Source of the DNA: Schistocephalus solidus
Taxonomy: Eukaryota; Platyhelminthes; Cestoda; Diphyllobothriidea; Diphyllobothriidae
NCBI GenBank assembly: GCA_017591395.1
Contig: WEDG01001294.1
Coordinates: 124,001 to 188,000, forward strand
Reading direction: 5' to 3'
DNA length: 64,000 nt
Positions 45,347 to 55,560 of this stretch are shown here, one piece after another; within the stretch, counting starts at the first letter, position 1, and the number at the start of each line of letters is the position of its first letter. A program made the translations under genes and the position numbers. The notes under the pieces were generated by a model. The model saw only the letters and a list, made by a program, of their open reading frames with translations. It made no database searches and was not told the origin of the DNA.

Positions 45347-46036
45347 CCCTTCAAAAGACGTGTGGTGTTTCGTGAATCTAACGTGACCCAGCAGTTTTAT
45401 GCGCGTTTGTGATACCGTTCTGTCTTCATCTGTTTATGTACCGGATCCGCCCCTGATCCTGCTTATTTAGTTGACCTTGTTAAGTGCCAGTTACCAACTG
45501 TTCCCCAATTGATAAAACTTGACTAGTTTAGTATGCTGTCTCATCGGGTTTGAATCGCAAGGTGGTTGTGAAAAAGAACTCATTTGTTGGTTGTTCACAA
45601 TTGTCATGCCTCTGGTAGACGGGTGCTCACCGATCGGTTACAGGACTCAATCGTTCCGTTGTACCTATATCACTAGCCGTCTTGTGGTTGCTGACGGGGC
45701 TCTAGAGTGAGCCCCAAGGCACATAGAAACGATTGAGTCTTGTAAACGATCGGTGAGCTCCCTTCTACCACAGTTATAACAATTGTGAACCGCCAACAAA
45801 TGAGTCCTTTTTCACAACCACTTGCGATTGAATTCCGATGAGATAACATACTAAATGAGTCAAGTTCTACCAATGGGGCGACCGTTGGTAACTGGCACTT
45901 GACAAGGTCGACTAAATAAACAGGATCAGGGTCTTATCTTGTAGATTAACCGATGTAGACAGAACGATACCATAAACGTGCATAAAACTGCTGGGTTACG
46001 TCATATTCATGAAACAACACACGTCTATTGAAGGGA
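45347..46036. repeat. 690-bp near-perfect inverted repeat (foldback element)
   Basis: The left arm runs from CCCTTCAAAAGACGTGTG (45347) to about 45672; the right arm from about 45718 to CACACGTCTATTGAAGGG (46036). The arms are reverse complements at roughly 85 percent by eye. Matched blocks include TGACCCAGCAGTTTTATG, CAAGTGCCAGTTACCAAC (AAGTGCCAGTTACCAACT on the left) and TCATTTGTTGG. The centre holds a perfect small hairpin, GGGGCTC and GAGCCCC (45696-45714). The open frames inside are mirror images and not genes. Part of the central sequence recurs at 52515-52575. Confidence 0.85.
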
Positions 46037-46572
46037 CGGATACGATGGATCGTGCACTTTCAGGTGCCTTATAGCACGAGTTTCACACTGGAATTCATGG
46101 GTACATAACCCTTTCTAAGACTTTCCTCCCGAGTTTGCAAAACGAAGGCATTCCTTGATGCCTTGTTAGGCCATTTTGATGTGGCAGCGAAGAATTTGAC
46201 TAAGCAATGGGTTCCCGTTATCACATGTGTCTTATGGTAACCAAGGTATGAAGTTAAGCTCTAACTTGGACGTTATTTTCGATTCCAGATAGCATTTTCA
46301 GTCAACTCGGATGAATTTCCATTTTCAGCTCCTACAGGAGCCGCCCAGGTACTTAATTCGATAGAACTCTGACTTATTGATTTTTAATTTCGTCAGAACT
46401 CTGGCGTAAATTCGCGTCGGCCCACTAAACCCCTGCGCAAACTTCGGGTGTACCTCATCTTGCCGCCAATATCAACTAGGCTAGTAATGTCCATCCTAGT
46501 ATGCATTTTTTTTTCTCCGCAACACTGGTCGATGACAAATTCTTCCTTATTCCTCCAGAGCGACTGGGCAAC
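46037..46572 (+). promoter_or_regulatory. upstream region and acceptor site before MXRA7-like gene
   Basis: No other gene is seen here. Just before the chosen start codon is a strong acceptor-like site, TTCTTCCTTATTCCTCCAG at about 46541-46559, followed by AGCGACTGGGCAAC and ATGG. This could be the end of a 5' untranslated intron or a spliced-leader acceptor, since flatworms use trans-splicing. No promoter element could be assigned. Confidence 0.35.
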
Positions 46573-46816
46573 ATGGTTACCCTCCCGGTACTGTCGGTGT
46601 CTCTTGCCTATACATGGGGACTTTCCGCTGTGGTTGGAACTCTAGGACTCATCTTTTTACTGTGGATCCGTAAGAGATCCGGAAAATTCTCAAACACTTA
46701 TCTTTCGGATTCCTCCAACGTATCTTCTCTTATCAGGAAATTTCGATCGGAGTCAAAAGCCGCTAAACGGAACCCTGTACCACAGATGAAGGTTAGACCT
46801 GTACGGTATGATATAG
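46573..46816 (+). CDS. MXRA7-like membrane protein, exon 1
   Basis: This exon encodes residues 1-81 and the first base of codon 82. The start ATG at 46573 was preferred to the in-frame ATG at 46501 because an acceptor site lies between them and the earlier part reads through a T-run. Residues 11-32 (LAYTWGLSAVVGTLGLIFLLWI) form one membrane segment, followed at once by RKRSGK, so the C-terminus should face the cytosol. The donor at 46816 (ATAG then GTAGGT) leaves phase 1, which matches the acceptor of exon 2 and creates a Glu codon at the joint. The rest of the exon is basic and Ser-rich. Confidence 0.6.
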
Positions 46817-48120
46817 GTAGGTCGTGTCGCACGTCTCGTTTATATTGTTATCGTTTCAATGAGCTCACAACTCGTAAATAAGGAGATTGTATTCACTGTA
46901 GAAGCATTGTTTATACTCATTGGCAAATTTAAAGAAAGCTTATAAAATGAAACAAAAGTGGAGCGCGGTAAAAAAGCGTTCCATATTCTCAATGCTTGCG
47001 CGTCTGCAGTGACGAGAGCATGCACAATTAATGCGGCTGAACAAGTAAGAGGAACAGAGTTTCTGCTGCCCTCAACAGACACACATGTTCATATGCCCTC
47101 TTAAACGTACAAGCATAGTCATTCTTCCAAGACGAAGATTTATGCGCAGAAATCTAAATCGGCATAAAGTGTCAGGGAAGAGCTAGTGATTCCGTATTAT
47201 CCGACATGATAAAAATTCTGACACTGTCTTCCAATTGTGTCAGGTAACATTTACTGATGAGGCAGACAAACTCTTCTAGCTTTGTGAAGCACGAAGTTCT
47301 TACTTAAACTAGCCTGAATCCTTTTGTTTTCGGGTTGGACGCCTCTTAGGCTGTAGTTTCTCCAGCTGAAAGCAACATACGGACCTTCAGGTCACAGCTC
47401 TGCAGCCGGCAGCTTTTGGTCGAATGCGTTTGTCAAATTTCAGAACCCTGCTGAGTCCTGGAAGCCTCAAAAACTGAAGTGTGTTTCATACATGCCCGCT
47501 GGTAAACACGGAATTGTTGAGACGAGCAGTATTTCAAATTTGCAGTAAAACATTTAGTTGCTCTCACATATTGCACTACCTTTGCCGCCTCCTGTCAGCT
47601 AAATTACGTGATTTAAATTTTCTTAACGCAGCCAACCAACTTCCCACTTCTTATCAAGATACATCCGGGTTTCGGTTGTATATTTTCCAGAGCTTGCAGC
47701 TGTAAGGCCACACTAAGGACGAGCAAACTGCAGACGTTGGGCGTTTAAATGAAATCAGGACTGTGAATCGGATAACTATGGCGTTTTTAATAACTGTTAG
47801 AAACGAGATCGAATCTCAGCCGTAGTGTTCGATGACATGTTAGTAGTACGTTGGAGTCACCTAGTTTTCTCTTGACAGCATGTTTCCAAGCCGGATATGA
47901 AGGAACGAGATTTTGTGTTGTTGTTAGTGTGTTGGCGGTCGGTAGTGAGAACTGGCCAAGCTCAAGTCACTTGGTGTGGTCTGCACAGACGCTGCGCCCT
48001 TCCAGACCACGCTCATCGATCAGTCCATAATCGCTCTTTGACATCCGCCCTTGATGTATATGCGGCAGCAAGTGAGTTTGTACATGAAGACGTTAATCCA
48101 CGTGGGCTAGTGACACGTTA

Positions 48121-48330
48121 AGTCTCGGCTCCGGTCGCCTCAGCCACCTGCGCCCTCTCGCCTCCAGTCTTCTTGATTTGGTCATGACCTCGGGTGAAGG
48201 TGGAGGAGGAGAGAGTGTAGTAGACGGAACACAAGTCTACCCTTTCTATAATCTAGTTCACGCGCAACTTAGCGTTCCTGTGCTCACCCTAGTTTGATAC
48301 ACACGGTGGGGTCGCTAGGATCGAGGATTG
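48121..48330 (+). repeat. dispersed repeat module B
   Basis: Marks in order: GCTCCGGTCGCCTCAGCCAC, CTGCGCCCTCTCGCC, CTTGATTTGGTCATGACC, GGTGGAGGAGGAGAGAGTG, AGTTCACGCGCAACTTAGCG. It lies in the intron of the MXRA7-like gene, in the gene's orientation. Confidence 0.7.
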
Positions 48331-48354
48331 AGCTGTCGTTCACCATGGACTAGA

Positions 48355-48765
48355 GCTATTGGGGGCTTACAGTGTTGGAGAGTCTAGGCAGCTGGTGTGC
48401 TCCCTAAATGAGCTGCATGGTAGCTGCGCTGAACCAACACTAGGACCAAACCAGGGCGCGGCAGGCGTTGCGATTTGGAATGAGGTCCCATAACACATGC
48501 AAAACATGAGCACGCATAGGTGCAGGCTCATGCCAAACCCCGCTCTCCCACTCAGTGGGATATGATTCACCTGCGCTCAACCCCGTCATCGGCCCTCTTG
48601 ACTATGCCCTGACACCGGGTGCAGACGGGTAAAGGAAGAGAGTGTGATAGATGCAGTGCAAGTCTAATATCACTTAAACTTATCTGCGCGCCAGTCACCG
48701 TCCCTGCACCACTCTTCTGTGATGCATACGACGGACATCGTTGGATTAAGATGGTTGAACTGTTG
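48355..48765 (+). repeat. dispersed repeat modules A and B, diverged
   Basis: Module A: GTGCTCCCTAAATGAG, GAACCAACACTAGGACC, GGGCGCGGCAGGCGTTG, CCCATAACACATGC. Module B: CGTCATCGGCCCTCTTGACT, CTGACACCGGGTGCAGACGG, TAGATGCAGTGCAAGTCTAA, CCAGTCACCGTCCCTGCACC. Head-to-tail with the previous copy. Confidence 0.7.
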
Positions 48766-49063
48766 GGCAGCTGGTTGATGTAGAGCAGTACGCGGCAATC
48801 CCTATCTCTCCAATTTTTCAGTGCCCAACGTTTAAGAATGTCGGTCTCTCAAACGGATTGGTTTGGAGATCCTTACCATTATTTGGTAAAAGATCATGGT
48901 TGCTACCTACTTGCTAATTCACCGTGTATATGCATTATCTTAACCGGTGCGTGCTGTTTCCCATGTTGCCTTCTTAACTCCGCTACACTCGCCTCCAACA
49001 AACATAAGATGTCTTTTTTCCCAAATGGTTAACCCTTATTTCCTTTCGCTCTTGTGCTAAAAG

Positions 49064-49317
49064 AACTCAAACGTTATGTGGAAGCGAACAAGAACAAAGT
49101 GGACCCCGAATTTCTCTCTCATCTGCCCTCTCGGGTGAAGAAATTGCGACACGAGGAGGAATTGGCCGCCCTGTCTGAGATTGAGCGCCAGAACGAACTG
49201 AAAGCCCGTGAGCGGCAACTGGCCGAGATCAGCGCTCTAATGCTTCAGCGGCCGGACCAATTCGGTGAGGTCTCTCTGGCAGACATAAGCCATCAGATGT
49301 CCTCTCTGTACGCCTAG
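49064..49317 (+). CDS. MXRA7-like membrane protein, terminal exon
   Basis: This exon encodes residues 82-165 and the stop. It is strongly charged and helical: LKRYVEANKNKVDPEFLSHL, then KKLRHEEELAALSEIERQNE, then ARERQLAEISALMLQRPDQF, then GEVSLADISHQMSSLYA. The last 35 residues match in pattern the end of vertebrate matrix-remodeling-associated protein 7 (R-E-x-Q-L-A-x-I-x-x-L-M..., x-F-G-E-x-S-x-x-D...LY), from memory of that family. The joint product of 165 residues, with one N-terminal membrane helix, has the family layout but lacks the long acidic/Pro-rich middle of the human protein. Its function is not well known in any animal. No canonical AATAAA follows closely; TATAAA lies near 49715. 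Confidence 0.6.
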
Positions 49318-50214
49318 ACTGGGTTCTGACTCGCCTGTATAAGTGGACATTCATGACGTACTGACCGTCGACGCCCTCTGCGATCGTAGCTGGATGTCAT
49401 TTGTTCTGTCTGCCTGTTCTTGCCTTTCCAAAGCCACACACATACGCCTCTTCAGTTCTGCCATCCACTGCCTTTGGTTGCTTAGCGTTGAGTCACCCCC
49501 GCACTGATGCTTTTTAAACAACGTTACTTCATTCTTACACATTCGAACCCTCGTGAGGACATAAAAAATCATTTCAATCTACTTTCATGCGATCAGGATA
49601 ATTTACCTCCTACGTAATCATTTTGTAGTCATTGTTACAGTTCCTGTGTTATACTCGTTCTGCGCTGTGTATCTTGCTTCCAATGCGAAAATGGTTTTAT
49701 TCTTAACAAGGAAAAGTATAAATTGTTTGAGGAGATAGGCTGTGGGCCGTCAATTTGCAGGTTCCCAAATTACACGACAGGGAAGACGGTTAGATGGACC
49801 AGCTCTACTGACGCGAGGTGGTGGAAACGCAGTTCCGCAGTAAGTTACAGCCAGCGTTCTCACTAAGCAGGTGTGTGCTGGCTTCCGCGCGAAACGCGTA
49901 TGAACCTTGTCCGTCTGCAACCAATCAGCGGAGGGTGCAGTACCGATTGGCTTCGAGCACTTTCTAAGTTGGTGCGAAATCTCACGCAGATCCAGCATTT
50001 AATTCTTAGGGAACGTTAGGTGGAAAAAAGAAGGCATGAATAAGTGGCCACGCTGACTATTGTCAGAGCAGACTGTCACACCCTTTCAACCCCCTGCCTT
50101 GTGGCGGGCGTGGTTCACATTCGGATTGCATACCGACTCTTCAAGTTCTTCAGCATCATGGCCTTACGCGAGGATGCAGTCCCACCGTTTCTGGGCAAGC
50201 CGACCGATGTTGTG
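49318..50214. other. 3' flank of MXRA7-like gene, no other gene
   Basis: It probably begins with the 3' untranslated region. The minus-strand frame 49750-49998 and the + frame 50044-50271 show no motif; the latter is antisense to decayed retroelement sequence. Confidence 0.35.
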
Positions 50215-50910
50215 ACCCCATTCACCTGCAACACCCTAAACTGCAGGTGCCCAAAGCTCATAAGGCAATAGTTGAACAGAATGGGCGACAGGTTACAACC
50301 TTGTCGAACGCCAGATCGAATACCAAATAGTTGTGAAAGATTGTTAAGTACCGAAATTCGCGCTGTGGTTAAGCCCTGATCATGGGACGATTTTCTGTGA
50401 TAGACCGTCTAATGCCATTATCCGCCATAAGGATTCACGATGGACGGAATCAAACGCGGCGGCCAAGTCGACAAAGCAGACGGCCGTCTATTGCTGGTAA
50501 CTATGGCGGAATTCAAGGTTGCGCCTTATTGTGAATATTTTTTCCACGCCCAGCACGGGATCCGACCTGGTTTGGCCTCGTCCTGGAGTCACACACAGCC
50601 TGGAATCGCCTGAGAAGGACAATAGCAAAGATTTTAATCGCAACGTCGATAATACTTACGCTACGGTAATTTTCGCATCTCGTTTTATCTCCCTTATTGT
50701 GGACAGGCACAAGGATGTCTGAGTCCCAGTCATCAGGAACAACCTCGTCTCCACGCTTGTGAAATCACTTCACGGAGCCAGGGCGCCAGTGTGTCAACAC
50801 AAAACTTGTAGATTTCAGCAGTTCTACCGTCCTCTCCAGGTGCCTTGTTGCTGCACAACCTTTGTGTGGCATCAGTGACTTCTTCAGAAAGGGGGTTGCA
50901 TGACACTGCA
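50215..50910 (-). pseudogene. second RTE-like reverse transcriptase fragment
   Basis: Read from 50910 downward: CSNKAPGEDG, AEIYKFCVDTLAPWLREVIS, VHNKGDKTRCENYRSVSIID, FAIVLLRRFQAVCDSRTRPN, CFVDLAAAFDSVHRESLWRI (about 50480-50420), and LFGIRSGVRQGCNLSPILFN (about 50330-50270). The motifs are those of a flatworm RTE-type reverse transcriptase distinct from the zinc-finger one (KGDKTRCENYR instead of RKGNRQLCDNHR). The YADD box was not found; the copy ends before it. Several stops and frame changes. Confidence 0.7.
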
Positions 50911-51589
50911 CAGGCAGGAGAGAGGGGCGACTCTGTTGTACATTAGCCTGGATCTTGGCCTCGAAACGGTTAAATTAATTAAAGAGTACATTTTTGGTGC
51001 ACCGAGTCTGTTTTCATTACGCCATAACGCTCAAGTGTTGAAGGTGCGAGGACGGTTGTAAGCTAATATGTACCAAGCCAGAAAACGATTTGACAGACAT
51101 ATTTAAACGAAGTCCACGGAGCAGTTCCCTCCTGGTTCGCGGTTTAAGCTGGTTTTTTTGTCTCTGCTAACATCCTTTTGGCAATTTGCCAGTCCAATTA
51201 CGTTAGTTTTCAGATCTTTAAAGATGGCTGTTACATGGGATGTTGCGAGCGGCTTTACAATTTTACTCAGAACTACTTTGTGCACACCGGACGAACGCCC
51301 GAATACTACCTGCTTTCTGTGTAATGCCCATTGTATGCAATTTAGAACTTCATTTTAAAATTCTACTTTGGGGAAGTTAATCTTCAAGGGAGTAAATGGT
51401 TCACTGGTTGTGCACTAACATCTCCGTCTCAGCAACGTCACGTGCGTGTATTTGCCCCACCATGAGACCTCGAATGAAAGCTGAAGTAATGTATGATCTT
51501 GTGCCTATATCCGGGTACCTTACTCTCGACGCTTTCTCCGAGGTAGGGCATTTTCAGAAATACCGTTAACAAGTAGACGAAGGTTTTTC
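50911..51589. other. no recognised gene; perhaps upstream part of RTE fragment
   Basis: A minus-strand frame at 51103-51285 could be linker sequence of the RTE-like element, but has no diagnostic motif. Confidence 0.3.
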
Positions 51590-52060
51590 ACTGGCCGAAA
51601 TCATTTCTTTATTCATCTGAGCTTTTGAACTCTTACTGGAGTCCATCTTTAGCAACAAAACCAGTAACAAAAAATGTACATTTATAGAACAGACTGGAGG
51701 CATGCTTTGTCCGCACATGCACGATCAAAAGCTGGATGTGAGACGGAGTGACGGTTTATGACAAGTGGCTGTCCACACCTAAGAAATGGGTCACCAGTCT
51801 TACTTTGCAGCTACGAAGATAATCGTCCACGCCAGAAGCAAGAGAAACCGATGATTAAAGCCCAGGCCACTGATGAGAACCCACTCAATCGATTTGGTTC
51901 CGGCATACAGAGCCCTAAACAGTTACCAGCGGACTGGCGTTGCTGGTGTCTGATAAGCCCCTGCCCCCTATAACAGTTGCTTGCTTTTGTTGCTCCCATC
52001 TCTGACGATGGCATCCGTTAAGAGTTCAAGAGCGCGGATGGATAAAAAAAGATTATGACC
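51590..52060. mobile_element. two Penelope-like 3' ends facing each other
   Basis: On the + strand 51795-52060 matches the 3' tail of the Penelope-like element at 7850-8110: CGAAGATAATCGTCCACGCC, AACCCACTCAATCGATTTGG, TGTCTGATAAGCCCCTGCCC, CTCTGACGATGGCATC. On the minus strand 51590-51665 carries the same terminal block (CCAGTAAGAGTTCAAAAGCTC, reverse strand). The terminal motif therefore occurs in inverted orientation about 400 bases apart. Penelope-like copies are known for terminal repeats in direct or inverted order. Confidence 0.65.
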
Positions 52061-52076
52061 AGCAAACAGCCTTAAT

Positions 52077-52077
<1 letters not shown>

Positions 52078-52163
<86 letters not shown>

Positions 52164-52175
52164 CTCCTCCTCCTC

Positions 52176-52235
<60 letters not shown>

Positions 52236-52300
52236 ATACTACTACTACTTCTACTACTACTACTACTACTACTACTACCACTACTACTACTTCTTATTTC
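52078..52300. repeat. CTA triplet microsatellite with CTC blocks
   Basis: A long (CTA)n tract broken by CTC blocks at about 52163-52178 and 52214-52225. It is the reverse complement of the TAG triplet of the 17263-18060 tract. The Ser- and Val-only frames over it are not genes. Confidence 0.95.
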
Positions 52301-52307
52301 TTCTCTA

Positions 52308-52311
<4 letters not shown>

Positions 52312-52362
<51 letters not shown>
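52312..52362. repeat. AT dinucleotide microsatellite
   Basis: About 50 bases of TA repeat; a shorter one is at 52582-52606. Confidence 0.95.
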
Positions 52363-52363
<1 letters not shown>

Positions 52364-52580
52364 TATGGAACCGACAAAGACAAGGGAGACCGGAATGGCC
52401 ATTTCTGGCTTATTAGCCGTCATTAGCCAGTCATACCCAATCCCCAGTGTGGCAAACCTGGGATTCGATCCATCATATGCTACACGTCGCTATGCGACCG
52501 CCTGCGAGGGCTCTAGTCTGAGCTCCAGGGCACAACGGAACATGCATGTTCCTTAAGCAGATCGGTGAGCCCCACACTAT
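52363..52580 (+). repeat. short repeat related to the foldback centre and to 7505/60310 segments
   Basis: The left half (GCCAGTCATACCCAATCCC, GGGATTCGATCC) resembles 7510-7560 and 60310-60340. GGGATTCGATCC looks like a tRNA B box. The right half (GGGCTCTAGTCTGAGCTCC, GATCGGTGAGCCCC) resembles the centre of the inverted repeat at 45696-45760. This may be a SINE-like unit, unproven. Confidence 0.4.
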
Positions 52581-52629
52581 CATATATATATATATATATA
52601 TATATGACATTTCGACTGTCAAAGTCCAA

Positions 52630-53420
52630 CGATGTTAACTGTATGCTCCACAGAAGGGTGGTGCAGGGACGGGGACTTTGTGATAGTAGATTTGCGCTGC
52701 ATCTATCGCACACTCCTCCCCCACCTGAGCCTGGTGTCATGACAGAGTCAAGTAGACCGGAGATGGGAGAGGGCGCAGGTGGCTGGCACGGACAGAGACG
52801 TCCCTGGGCGTACTGCCACACCTGGCTCGGATCCCGCAGATTGGGACTGCCATAAAAGCTACATTAAGAAGGAGTCATTGCAGCCTGACTCTCAGTCCGC
52901 CAATCAGCCACTCCACACAAAACACACATTGGGCTGACCACGTGTTTCGAGTTATCCCGTCAGTTGGCAACCTTCCGAGCCACGGCTTTTAGCGCACCGT
53001 GATAGTTTCAAGCGCGTCAGATTTTTTATAGTGAGGACAATGCGCTGAGCCGTCGACCTCACTCTCTCCTCCCACCCCACAATCAGTCCACCGTCCAAGC
53101 CGGTCAGTTGTTTGATGCGAAGTGATCGCAGCTGCTGGTGACCTCTTCTACGCGTACTACGTACACTACCTGTCCCCCCAAATACCAGCACATGGAGTTC
53201 ACACAACGGAGGGTTGAAAGGCTTTCATCTCACATGTGTTAGATAGCCAGAGGTCATGTTAAGAAGGAGCCATTGCAGCCTGTCTCTCAGACCACCAGTC
53301 AGCCACTGCACTTAACACACATTGGACTGACTGCAAGGTCTGAGGGTAATTGTTAGTTGGCAACCTTCAACCCACGGGGCTTATCGCCCCGTGATTTCCT
53401 CAAACTAAGATCACACATGC
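52630..53420 (-). repeat. modules B and C on the minus strand, after RTE 3' end
   Basis: Reverse-strand counterparts of the 28195-29575 array: CCACCTGAGCC (52724), GGAGATGGGAGAGGGCGCAG (52758), AAGAAGGAGTCATTGCAGCC (52868), CCCGTCAGTTGGCAACC (52958), and a second module C half at 53225-53380 (AAGAAGGAGCCATTGCAGCC). It follows the minus-strand zinc-finger RTE copy in the direction of that element. Confidence 0.75.
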
Positions 53421-53589
53421 AGTATAGGAGCCACATGGAGAAGGAGCGAAGGATCATACTTACCTCTCAATCAGCTATGCAGACTGTGAGCATGTTTTTG
53501 TTGTGTTGCGTGTGATCATGTGAGGTGAAGAGGCTGATGAGGAGAGATGTAGTGTTGTGGTATAGCCGTTGGTGTTCTACCGCTGGTTT

Positions 53590-54064
53590 CACGGAGACGC
53601 ATGTGAACTAGTAGGCCCATGCGGTGTGTGAATGTACGTTGGCAGTGCAGAAATTTGATTCGGTTGCGGCGGGTTTATTTTGGTGCTGGTTCGCTGGTGT
53701 CTATGCGGTGGATTCGCAAGTGACCACCCAGGCCGATGCGTGATGTGCATGTGTGATGGCAATGAGGACAGGTTAGTATCGGGTCCCCATCTCCGTAGAA
53801 AAGTCGTTTGGGGAGTCGCCCATCGTCCATTCTCACCAGGTGGCCGCTCCATCTCAGTTGCACTTGCCTTAGAATGGCGTGGATGCTGAGGATTCCGGTC
53901 TGCTCCATGAGTTTCGTGCCCGGGATCCTGTCTTGCCATCTCAGCTTCAGTATTCTGCGGAGGCAGCTGAGATGGAAGTGATTCAGCTTCTTGGCTTGGT
54001 TCGAGTAGGTAGTCCAGGTCTCCGCTCTGTAAAGAAGTGTCGCCATGACAACGGCCTTGTACAT
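53590..54064 (-). pseudogene. C-terminal region and reduced zinc fingers of RTE-like element
   Basis: The frame 53675-54064 joins LRWQDRIPGTKLMEQTGILS and RWSGHLVRMDDGRLPKRLFY directly to a zinc finger (CPHCHHTCTSRIGLGGHLRIH, 53708-53770). The roughly 200 bases that separate these parts in the + copy are deleted. A second finger with one Cys lost (LHCQRTFTHRMGLLVHMRL) lies in another frame at about 53655-53590. The Phe of finger 1 that packs its core is Cys here. Fingers in both copies share the FTHRMG and TSRIG patterns. Confidence 0.75.
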
Positions 54065-54112
54065 CTGCAGTTTGGTGTTCAGGTGAATACTGTGGTGATT
54101 CTACGCGGAGGC

Positions 54113-55560
54113 CTACAGCCGGCCGAAGGCCTGACTAGCTTTTAAGATCCGTTGGGCAACCTCGTCATCGATTCTCGTGTTGTGCGACAGCATGCTTCCT
54201 AGATAAGCGAAGGTTTCCACGTTTTTGAGTTGAGCACCGTTGACATAAATTCGGGGAGCATTATATTCCGCGCTGGGTGGCGGCTGGGGCATGACAACCG
54301 TTTTGGCTGTACTGATTGTTAATCCAAAATCGGCGCATCCTGCGACGAAGAGGTCTTTACTCCTTTGCATGTCCTCCTTAGTCACGGTGTTTAGGGCACA
54401 GTCGTCCACGAAGAACAAGTCATGGACTGTAGTCGTAGACACGCGCGTTGAAGCCTGTATACGTCGACTGTTGAGAAGGTGCCCGTCAGTTCTGTAGGCC
54501 ATGCGGATCCCAGGCTGCTCATCACGGTAGGCGTCCATCAGCATAGCCGAGAACATGAGACTGAAGAGGGTGGGGGGGCAGTACGCAGCCCTGCTTCACT
54601 CCGTTGGTCACTGCGAATGCTTCGGATACCGTCCCGTTGTCAGTGACGCGCGCCGTCATCCCGTCATGAAGCTGACGCACCATGTGCGTGAAACACTCAG
54701 GACAGCCGAATTTCTGCATGACTTTCCACAGTTCGTCGCGATTCCCCATGTCAAAGACTTTTGTCGGATCCACGAAGGTAGTGTAGAGGGCGGTTCGCAT
54801 CTCGTGGCACTTCTCTTGTAGCTGGCGGTCGACAAAGATCATGTCGGTTGTTCCGTGGTGTCGTCGGAAGCCACATTCGCTGTCCGGGAATAGGCCCTGC
54901 TCTAGGTGACCGTTAAGACGATTGTAAAGGATACGGGCGAAGCTCTTCTTGGCAACGTTGAGCAATGAGATGCCTCTGTGGTTATCACAGAGTTGCCGGT
55001 TCCCCTTACGCTTGTCGAGATGGACTGGTAGCCCTTTGCCATATTTTATTTTGTACATAATTTTCTACAGTTATACCAAATTGTTACACATTTAGTTAAC
55101 TATCATTTACTCATATTTGTTTAAGTTGGCATGTATTAACTGTAATGCGCCACAATCAACCTGGTTTGTAGTTAAGTGACATTAAAGGATTTTCCGCCTA
55201 TTGCTTTTGTTCTTCACTGGGCGGGGTCGTCAGCTGATTCCATCCTATCGTAATCTTTGGCGTTGTTTTTCTCTCTTATTTCTTAGCGTGTGATCGTATT
55301 ATCTATCCTAACACTGCTAAAGGACCATAGTCGCGTCCCCTGGAAGTGTAGTGAGTTCTGCCATCAGCAGGGGCCCACCGTGCTTGTACACTTCCAGTGC
55401 AATTGCGTTGTATCTCGTTGCTCTTTTCGCTGGAAATCTGTTACACGTCTCGGATGGTTTCTGGTAGGGAAGTCGGCAGACCCAAGTCATTGTTCGTTTC
55501 CGCTTGAAGAAGACAGTCAATGGCAGCATCGGAGATGGTTGATGAGTAATTAAGGACACT
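54113..55560 (-). pseudogene. reverse transcriptase of RTE-like element, split by an insertion
   Basis: The part before the break (55317-55559) has EVYKHGGPLLMAELTTL and DATMVL. The part after it starts VHLDKRKGNRQLCDNHRGIS (to about 54960). GFRRHHGTTDMIFVDRQLQE and TTFVDPTKVFDMGNRDELWK follow (Asp-for-Leu and Met-for-Thr type changes near the first catalytic block), then GVKQGCVLPPHPLQSHV with a frameshift. The catalytic FVDD is at 54401-54412, followed by FAYLGSMLSHNTRIDDEVAQ. Both catalytic aspartates of that box are kept. Confidence 0.8.
55026..55321. mobile_element. about 296-bp insertion inside the RTE reverse transcriptase
   Basis: The protein reading breaks cleanly between DATMVL and VHLDKRKGN, which are adjacent codons in the + copy at 25780-25805. 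The intervening AT-rich sequence is flanked by GGAC on both sides (55022-55025 and 55322-55325), a possible 4-base target duplication. The insert starts TGGTAGCCCTTTGCC and ends CTAACACTGCTAAA. Terminal inverted repeats are at best weak. No coding sequence; class unknown. Confidence 0.6.

Larger units (their letters stand above)
46817..49063 (+). other. intron of MXRA7-like gene, 2247 bp, repeat-bearing
   Basis: It starts GTAGGT and ends with a pyrimidine-rich tract and AAAAG (CTTATTTCCTTTCGCTCTTG, then TGCTAAAAG). Inside are dispersed repeat copies at 48121-48330 and 48355-48765. The open frame 47897-48121 lies next to these and shows no motif. No further exon was recognised, though a small one cannot be excluded. 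Confidence 0.55.

Noticed and set aside
45519..45873. Two facing open frames (63 and 66 codons) with similar residues
   Set aside because: They are the two arms of the inverted repeat read in mirror fashion, not a gene pair.
46573..46791. Alternative donor AAG/GTTAGA for exon 1 of the MXRA7-like gene
   Set aside because: It leaves phase 0, while the terminal exon needs phase 1; the donor at 46816 fits and has a better consensus.
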